A stretch of DNA of 20,473 nt from CAVSWN01 sp046728115 (GTDB lineage: Bacteria; Acidobacteriota; Vicinamibacteria; Vicinamibacterales; CAVVIG01). The notes below the pieces were generated by a model. That model saw only the letters and a list, made by a program, of their open reading frames with translations, searched no databases and had not been told where the DNA came from. The first letter of the stretch is position 1; every line of letters begins with the position of its first letter. The position numbers and the translations under genes are program-made. The stretch is taken from positions 1 through 20,473 of the forward strand of contig JBKPDW010000361.1 in NCBI GenBank assembly GCA_046728115.1. Reading direction: 5' to 3'. Below are positions 15,357 to 20,473 of this stretch, one piece after another.

Positions 15357-18300
15357 TCGGCAGATTTGCGCGCTTCAGCATATCGTTGAACGCGCCGAGA
15401 TCCTTGCTCAACACCTCGTTCATTTGTCCCTGTAATGCTTTCAGTTTCGCCTCGAGATCCTGATGGACGGCGAGCTGCTGGCTGGTCGGCTTGAAATCGG
15501 CGCTTTGCAGACCGTTGCCCAGATACCCGAACTTCTGCACGAGCTTCGACCCAAAGCGCACGTTGTCCTGGCCGCGTCCTGTCGCCCGCAATTCGACGAG
15601 GATACCTTCAACGGCGATGACCTTCTGATCGAGATCGTCGGCCGCCTTCTTGAGTTCCGTGTCCTGGATGATGTTCTTCAGGTTAGCGATCTGATGCCGC
15701 ACGAGCTCAGCGCTGTTCACCGTGTCGATCGCGCTGCCGAGACTTCGGCGTACGGTCGTCAGCAACTGCTGCTGCGCCGCAATGTCCGCCTCGGTGCCTG
15801 CGGAGTGCGGGTCTTTCAGCACTCTCAGCTGCTGCGAGTACTCGCGGCCCCCGATTGACAGCTTGACGGTGTACGTGCCGGGCGGCTGCAGGATGGCAAA
15901 CTCTCCTCCCCCACCACCGAAGCCCCCCTCGCTCTCGCGGAGCCCGTTGGGACCCACGCGGATCTCCGGCGCATACAACGGACTCGTGCGGTACTCCACC
16001 CGCTTGGTTGCGCTGTCGCGCAAATCCCAGTAGATGCGATGGAGGCCAGGCGATTGAGGTCCGTTCAATGTTCGGACGGTCTGCCCTTTAGAGTCCTGGA
16101 TCGTGATGGTGACGTTCCCGCTCGCGGCGGACTTCAGGTAGTAGTTGATGCCGGCTCCGTACGGCGGGTTCTCGCCTGTCGTGGGATCGTCGTACGGGAT
16201 CGCGGGCGCCGTAATCGCGCGGAAGCGATATGCGGGCCGCGGCGCGAACAGGTGCGCGTCGCCGTTGAGGACCTGCTGAGTCATCTCGCGCAGCGGCGTG
16301 ACGTCATCCAGAATCCAGATGCCGCGGCCATACGTGGCGATGACCAGATCGTTGAACTGCTCCTGCACCACCAGCCAGTACACGGGCGCGTGCGGCAGAT
16401 TCATCTGCAGCGGCTGCCAGTGCTCGCCGTCGTCGAACGAGACGTAGGCACCGTTCTCAGTGCCGAGATACAGCAGGCCGCGCTTGACCGGATCTTCGCG
16501 GACGCAGTGGGCATAGCTGAGCATGCTCGGCTCGATGCCGTTGGTGATCTTCTTCCATGTCCCTCCGAAGTCGGTTGTCTTGTATACGAACGGATCGCGG
16601 TTGTCGACCTGGTGGAAATCCACCGTGATGTACGCCGTACCCGTGTCGAAACGCGACGGGTCGATGCTGCTCACCGTGCCGAACTGCGGCAGGTTGGGAA
16701 TGTTCTTCGTCACGTTCGTCCATGTCTTGCCGCCGTCGCGCGTCAGCTGCACGAGGCCGTCATTGCTTCCGACCCAGATGACTCCCGCTTGCTTGGGCGA
16801 TTCGGCAATCCGGTAGACGACGTTGAAGTATTCGACGCCGATGTTGTCGGGCGTGAGCCCGCCGGAAATTTGCTGCCGGCTCTTATCGTTGAGCGTCAGG
16901 TCCGGGCTGATCTCCTGCCAGCTCTGGCCGCCATCGGTCGATTGATGGACGTACTGGCTGCCGATGTAGACCTTGTTGTGATCGTGCGGCGAAATGTGGA
17001 ACGGCGCATCCCACACAAAACGATATTTCAGATCGGCTGGGATCCCGTTTTCGTTGTCCGGCCACACTTCGACGTCTCGCATCTGCCGACGGTTCTCCTC
17101 GTACCGCACGACGATGCCTCCTACGCTGCCCGATCCCGAGGCCGTCGACCAGACGATGTTCGGGTCCACCGGATCGGGTGTGGCCCAGCCGCTCTCGCCG
17201 CCTCCGATCGCATGCCACATGCCGCGAGGAATGCCGGCCCTGCCCCCGCCACCGCCGCCACGGCCGCCACCTTCGTCGAGCCGGCTGTTGCTTGGACCCC
17301 GGTAGGAAGGACCGTCCTGCTTGTTGCCGTACACGTAGTATGGAATCTGGTTGTCGACCGTCACGTGGTAGATCTGGGCGTTCGGCAGCCGCTGCTTCAG
17401 CCACGTCCGTCCGCGCGTCTGCGAAATCGACACGCCCTGGTCGTGGCCGACGATCATGCGGTTCGCGTTCGTCGGATCGATCCACATGTCATGATGATCG
17501 CCGCCGGGGGCCTCGAGCCCCGAGGTCGCGACGAGCGTCGCACCGGCATCGATCGACTTGCTGAAAGACGCGTTGAGGTAGTACGTCTCGTTGTCGTTGT
17601 CGGTCGCGACCGCCATTCTCGCGTAGTACGCCGTGCGCCCCATGGCATTTCGATCCGTGTTGATCATCCGCCAGTTGTCGCCGCCGTCGTCCGATCGCCA
17701 GATCTGGCCGCGGTCGGTGTCCTGGCCCTTCAACGGCACGCCGTCGCCGGTCTCGATCGTCACGTAGATCCGCTTCGGGTTCGAGGGCGCGATCACCGGC
17801 ATCACCTTGCCCACGGGTTTTGCGGGCAAACCGCGGCCGGTCAACTTGCGCCACGTCTCGCCGCCGTCGCGCGACATGAAGAGGCCGCTGCCCGGCCCAC
17901 CGCTCTCCCGTCCCCACGTGTGGATCTCGATCTGCCACATGCCCGCGAACAGGATCCGCGGGTTGCTCGGGTCGAGCGTGAGATCGGAGCAGCCGGCATT
18001 CTCGTCGACGAACAGCGTGCGCTGCCAGGTGGCTCCGCCATCCGTCGTACGGAAAACGCCGCGTTCGGGCTGTGGCCCGTAAGCTGTGCCCAACGCGCAG
18101 GCGAGCACGATTTGCGGGTTCGACGCGTGGACGATGATGCGTCCGATTCGGCCCGTCTTCTCGAGGCCGGCGCGAGTCCACGTCTTGCCCGCATCGGTGG
18201 ACTTGTAGATGCCGTCGCCGAGCGAAATATGGCTGCGAATCCACGCTTCGCCAGTCCCTGCCCACACGATGTTCGGATCGGACGGCGCGATCGCGAGCGC

Positions 18301-18573
18301 ACCGATCGACTGAGACGTCTGTTCGTCGAACACCTGCTGCCAGTGCACGCCGCCGTCGGTCGTCTTGGCGATGCCGCCGGATGCGCTGCCGGCGTAGTAG
18401 ACGAGCGGGTCGCCCGGCACGCCCACGACCGCCGCGATGCGATTGCCTTCAGGGCCGACAAAGCGCCAGCGTAGATCGCGATAGACATCGGGAGCCGGTC
18501 TGGCAGTTTCGCCCTGTGCCAGGAGCGCGGCACCTGAAAGCACCGCTACGATGACAAGAAGCAGCTTCTTCAT
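15316..18573 (-). CDS. secreted Asp-box/BNR-repeat (VPS10/sortilin-like) propeller protein
   Basis: This 1085-residue protein carries a signal peptide (KK at 2-3, hydrophobic LLLVIVAVLSGAALLA, cleavage near residue 20). About ten Asp-box motifs S/T-x-D-x-G-x-x-W follow, for example KTTDGGVHW, KSTDAGKTW, RTTDGGATW, MSRDGGETW, RSDDGGDNW, QSTDGGQSW, LTRDGGKTW, KTTDFGGTW and VSFDDGEHW, which mark the turns of one or two beta-propellers. A glycine stretch (GGGRGGGGGGRAG) interrupts the middle, and a second (GGFGGGGGEF) precedes a small beta-domain (PPGTYTVKLSIGGREYSQQLRV). The last 200 residues are helical. Such proteins are common in Acidobacteriota and are annotated as VPS10-domain or glycosyl-hydrolase-like, without proven activity. 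AGAGG about 6 nt before the ATG supports the start. The stop lies inside the sulfatase-like gene. Confidence 0.9.
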   Translation of the reverse strand: MKKLLLVIVAVLSGAALLAQGETARPAPDVYRDLRWRFVGPEGNRIAAVVGVPGDPLVYYAGSASGGIAKTTDGGVHWQQVFDEQTSQSIGALAIAPSDPNIVWAGTGEAWIRSHISLGDGIYKSTDAGKTWTRAGLEKTGRIGRIIVHASNPQIVLACALGTAYGPQPERGVFRTTDGGATWQRTLFVDENAGCSDLTLDPSNPRILFAGMWQIEIHTWGRESGGPGSGLFMSRDGGETWRKLTGRGLPAKPVGKVMPVIAPSNPKRIYVTIETGDGVPLKGQDTDRGQIWRSDDGGDNWRMINTDRNAMGRTAYYARMAVATDNDNETYYLNASFSKSIDAGATLVATSGLEAPGGDHHDMWIDPTNANRMIVGHDQGVSISQTRGRTWLKQRLPNAQIYHVTVDNQIPYYVYGNKQDGPSYRGPSNSRLDEGGGRGGGGGGRAGIPRGMWHAIGGGESGWATPDPVDPNIVWSTASGSGSVGGIVVRYEENRRQMRDVEVWPDNENGIPADLKYRFVWDAPFHISPHDHNKVYIGSQYVHQSTDGGQSWQEISPDLTLNDKSRQQISGGLTPDNIGVEYFNVVYRIAESPKQAGVIWVGSNDGLVQLTRDGGKTWTNVTKNIPNLPQFGTVSSIDPSRFDTGTAYITVDFHQVDNRDPFVYKTTDFGGTWKKITNGIEPSMLSYAHCVREDPVKRGLLYLGTENGAYVSFDDGEHWQPLQMNLPHAPVYWLVVQEQFNDLVIATYGRGIWILDDVTPLREMTQQVLNGDAHLFAPRPAYRFRAITAPAIPYDDPTTGENPPYGAGINYYLKSAASGNVTITIQDSKGQTVRTLNGPQSPGLHRIYWDLRDSATKRVEYRTSPLYAPEIRVGPNGLRESEGGFGGGGGEFAILQPPGTYTVKLSIGGREYSQQLRVLKDPHSAGTEADIAAQQQLLTTVRRSLGSAIDTVNSAELVRHQIANLKNIIQDTELKKAADDLDQKVIAVEGILVELRATGRGQDNVRFGSKLVQKFGYLGNGLQSADFKPTSQQLAVHQDLEAKLKALQGQMNEVLSKDLGAFNDMLKRANLPNVVSQVGRRPTSQ

Positions 18574-18592
18574 GGAAACCTCTTTTGCCGGA

Positions 18593-18625
18593 GAGGACGC
18601 TGGGCGTGCCGTACCCAGCGTCCTC
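18593..18625 (-). promoter_or_regulatory. perfect 12-bp stem-loop in the 5' leader of the Asp-box gene
   Basis: GAGGACGCTGGG (18593-18604) pairs perfectly with CCCAGCGTCCTC (18614-18625) around a 9-nt loop. It ends 19 nt before the ATG at 18573 and directly follows a candidate -10, so the stem would form the very 5' end of the transcript. No T-run follows on the minus strand, so it is not a standard intrinsic terminator. Confidence 0.6.
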
Positions 18626-18653
18626 AGTATCCGCTAGGAGCCTTGATGGCCAA
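18626..18653 (-). promoter_or_regulatory. candidate promoter of the Asp-box/sulfatase-like pair
   Basis: TTGGCC (18653-18648) and GATACT (18631-18626) are spaced by 16 bp on the minus strand. The predicted start falls in the first bases of the adjacent stem-loop. The -35 lies within the left arm and loop of a larger inverted repeat (18640-18691). Confidence 0.4.
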
Positions 18654-18691
18654 GAATCTTTGCAAATGGGTCAAGTTTTCTCCATCAAGGC
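18640..18691. repeat. 10-bp perfect inverted repeat, 32-nt loop
   Basis: GCCTTGATGG (18640-18649) and CCATCAAGGC (18682-18691) are perfect complements around an AT-richer loop. It overlaps the candidate -35 of the Asp-box gene, so it could be an operator or a structured RNA element. Confidence 0.55.
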
Positions 18692-18694
18692 GAC

Positions 18695-18715
18695 TGCCCC
18701 GCCGGAGGCGGGGCA
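18695..18715. repeat. GC-rich 9-bp hairpin beside an A6/T6 tract
   Basis: TGCCCCGCC, loop GGA, GGCGGGGCA form a perfect stem, followed on the plus strand by A bases (18715-18720). On the minus strand the T6 precedes rather than follows the hairpin, so it is in the wrong orientation to terminate the TonB-receptor transcript intrinsically. It may be a REP-like unit or an RNA-stabilising stem. Confidence 0.55.
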
Positions 18716-18728
18716 AAAAACATAGCGG

Positions 18729-18783
18729 CTAGCGAGGCGGAGCGGCCTGACATGCTTGCGGGTTCGAGGCTCCGCCTCGCTAG
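18729..18783. repeat. 15-bp perfect inverted repeat, 25-nt loop
   Basis: The arm 18729-18743 (CTAGCGAGGCGGAGC) is perfectly complementary to 18769-18783 (GCTCCGCCTCGCTAG). It begins 14 bp after the TonB-receptor stop and resembles a REP/BIME-type palindromic unit or a Rho-entry-protecting 3' stem. No T-run follows the arm closest to 18729. Confidence 0.6.
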
Positions 18784-18796
18784 GCGTTGGATGCCG

Positions 18797-20473
18797 TCAG
18801 AACCGGTACGCGACCGAGATCTGGTACGCGCGAGGCGGATGCCGGTTGAACACTCCCAGGTAGACCGACGGCCCGCTGTACAAGCGGTTGGCGCCCGTAT
18901 CCCACTGCGTGTACGCGCCCGTGTTGAACGCGTTGAAGATATTGAGCGCCGGCTCAACGCTCTGATTGCCCGCGAATCTGAAGATCCGTCCCACCTTGAG
19001 CTGCAGGTACCGGTTCGTGTCGTTCCGCGTCTGACCCGTGCTCCGAATCGGATCGGCCGCGCATGGCAGCGCGGCGGCGCCGCAGAACCTGATGGTCGTC
19101 GCGAGCGGATTCGATTGAGTGGTGCCGTTCGCCAGCCGAACGGTGCCCGGTCCGAACACCGGATCCGCCGCCGTCAGCCGCGTGAGCACCGGCCCCACGT
19201 ATCCGCCGGCCTGAATCACGTAGCTGGCGCCGATCGAGAGATTCCAGGGGGCGAAGTACTGACTCGCCAGCCGAACCGAGAACGGTCGATACGCTGCACC
19301 CGACTCGCGCCCCCCGCCGTTCAGCGTGTTGTCGTCGCCGTTGCCGAACAACTGCGTCGAGAGATCTCCGTCGTTCGCAAATGCCCCAGGCTGGACGAAT
19401 CGGGCCGCGTCGGTTGGATTCCACGTCCCCTCCAGGTGCTGCCACTGCCGCGTCAGGCTCAACACCATCTGGAAATTGTGCGACATGTTCTTGGCGACCG
19501 TTCCCTCCAGGTTCGAGACGACGACGCGCGTCCAGTCGCCGTTGGTCTCCTTGTACACGATGCCCTGGTTCGGATCGATCAACCCGAACCCCCCGAACGG
19601 CTGGTTCGGCCCCGACGGGTAGATGCCGTTGATGTCGACCCGCTCGAACTGATCGTGATAGATCCGGCGTGTCGCCGAAATGTCGGCGCTGATCGAGCCG
19701 CGGAATTGATGGCGGAAGCCGAGGACGAATTCGTGGGTCCACGGCTGATGCAGGTTTGGATCGAATAGCAGCGACGGATCGACGCTCCGGGTTGGCGGCG
19801 TGATCACCGTCGTCTGCACGCCGGCCTTGTCGATGTACACGTCGCGCGTCGTTACTCCGCCCGTGTTGCCGAACGTGACGATGTAGTCACGGCCGTTCAC
19901 CTGTTCATAGAGGCGCGAGTAGCTGGCGCGCAGGACATTGCGCGCGTCGTTCGTCACGAGGTACGCAACACCCACGCGGGGTTGGACCGCTGTGCTTTTC
20001 TCGCGGTAGATGTTCAGCAGTTCGTCGTGGCGCCGGATCCAGTCGACGCGCAAGCCGACGTTCGCCGTGATCCTCGGATTCGGTCGCCATGCGTTCTGGG
20101 CATAAATCGCGGAGTCCTTATCGTGCTCGGAGATCGTCGGCAGCGTGTCCGGCGTCCGGTAGCGATAACGCCAGGGCACGAGCGGGCTGTTCAGATTGTT
20201 CGGATCCGACAGGCGCATCTCCTGCAGATCGAACCCGTCGTTGACGTAGTTCGTCGTCGTGTCGCGCACGAGCCGCGGGGCCGACCAGACGCCCGTCTTG
20301 AATTCGTGCGAACCGCCCCAGCCTTCGATGAAATACGTGAGATCGCCTCGAAGAGTGAGCATCGACGTCGGCGAGATCGAGATGGACTGGGGCGTGTTCA
20401 TGTTAACGAGCGCACCGGTCCCTGTCGGCAGGCCGCCCGAAATGAAGATGTCCTGGTGGACGGTGATCTGAGG
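18797..20473 (-). CDS. TonB-dependent receptor, Oar-like, C-terminal part (partial, 5' end beyond the right edge)
   Basis: The frame is open from base 20473 to a stop at 18797, giving 558 residues of the C-terminal barrel; the Met at 20401 is internal, not the start. Barrel signatures are alternating aromatic strands, for example SIHS-free stretches such as LTYFIEGWGGSHEFKTGVWS, YAQNAWRPNPRITANVGLRV followed by DW, RNVLRASYSRLYEQVNG, TYGN-type extracellular loops, TAFFNAFN-like LNIFNAFNTGAY, and the C-terminal ISVAYRF with the terminal Phe recognised by the Bam machinery. The pattern fits large Acidobacteriota TonB/Oar receptors, whose N-terminal carboxypeptidase-like and plug domains would lie outside the window. 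The ligand is unknown. It precedes the Asp-box gene on the same strand, separated by the inverted-repeat spacer, which suggests functional linkage in uptake at the cell surface. Confidence 0.9.
   Translation of the reverse strand, partial: PQITVHQDIFISGGLPTGTGALVNMNTPQSISISPTSMLTLRGDLTYFIEGWGGSHEFKTGVWSAPRLVRDTTTNYVNDGFDLQEMRLSDPNNLNSPLVPWRYRYRTPDTLPTISEHDKDSAIYAQNAWRPNPRITANVGLRVDWIRRHDELLNIYREKSTAVQPRVGVAYLVTNDARNVLRASYSRLYEQVNGRDYIVTFGNTGGVTTRDVYIDKAGVQTTVITPPTRSVDPSLLFDPNLHQPWTHEFVLGFRHQFRGSISADISATRRIYHDQFERVDINGIYPSGPNQPFGGFGLIDPNQGIVYKETNGDWTRVVVSNLEGTVAKNMSHNFQMVLSLTRQWQHLEGTWNPTDAARFVQPGAFANDGDLSTQLFGNGDDNTLNGGGRESGAAYRPFSVRLASQYFAPWNLSIGASYVIQAGGYVGPVLTRLTAADPVFGPGTVRLANGTTQSNPLATTIRFCGAAALPCAADPIRSTGQTRNDTNRYLQLKVGRIFRFAGNQSVEPALNIFNAFNTGAYTQWDTGANRLYSGPSVYLGVFNRHPPRAYQISVAYRF

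Noticed and set aside
17235..17280. Plus-strand CCGCCACCGCC-type run as a microsatellite or CRISPR-like repeat
   Set aside because: It is simply the glycine codon run of the Asp-box protein on the opposite strand; there are no regular spacers.
16039..18474. An 811-residue plus-strand open frame opposite the Asp-box gene
   Set aside because: It is a mirror of the third-position GC pattern of the real gene, rich in Arg, Val, Asp and His with no domain or signal peptide.
18695..18720. Intrinsic terminator for the TonB-receptor gene
   Set aside because: The hairpin is strong, but the T6 tract lies upstream of it on the transcribed strand and no U-run follows, so the canonical arrangement is missing.
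18646..18732. A 28-codon plus-strand ORF within the inverted-repeat spacer
   Set aside because: It has no Shine-Dalgarno and runs through two hairpins; the Arg/Lys-rich product is explained by the GC-rich stem.

Overview
The window looks like chromosomal DNA from a GC-rich Gram-negative bacterium, most plausibly an Acidobacteriota (Vicinamibacteria-like) genome. The pointers are high GC, very tight minus-strand gene packing, an Oar-type TonB-dependent barrel, a large Asp-box (VPS10/sortilin-like) secreted protein, and a sulfatase-fold protein fused to TPRs. The taxonomic placement is an inference from gene content. I see no tRNA, rRNA, CRISPR array, transposase or phage gene.

Layout, in transcription order on the minus strand (right to left). 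(a) 20473-18797: C-terminal part of a TonB-dependent outer-membrane receptor whose start lies outside the window. (b) 18796-18574: a 223-bp spacer built almost entirely of four perfect inverted repeats plus a plausible promoter. (c) 18573-13218: a secreted 10-Asp-box protein overlapping a membrane-anchored sulfatase-fold/TPR protein. (d) 13127-12618: gamma-class carbonic anhydrase-like protein with a probable leaderless GTG start. (e) 12535-9354: hisS and aspS. (f) 9292-5671: phoH(ybeZ), ybeY, a CNNM/CBS/CorC protein and era, a tightly coupled ribosome/RNA-quality-control operon with a strong promoter. (g) 5119-5661: the only plus-strand gene, a small outer-membrane beta-barrel protein. (h) 4940-1158: recO, glyQ, glyS, coupled by overlaps. 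(i) 1038-1: the N-terminal 346 residues of pyruvate, phosphate dikinase, running off the left edge.

Blocks (f), (h) and (i) recapitulate an ancient order known from Firmicutes (phoH-ybeY-...-era-recO-glyQ-glyS, with ppdK nearby). Here that order is broken once, by the inserted beta-barrel gene on the opposite strand. The right third is accessory, cell-envelope oriented material (receptor, secreted propeller, anchored hydrolase-fold protein) and carries the least conventional biology. All intergenic stretches are shorter than 300 bp.
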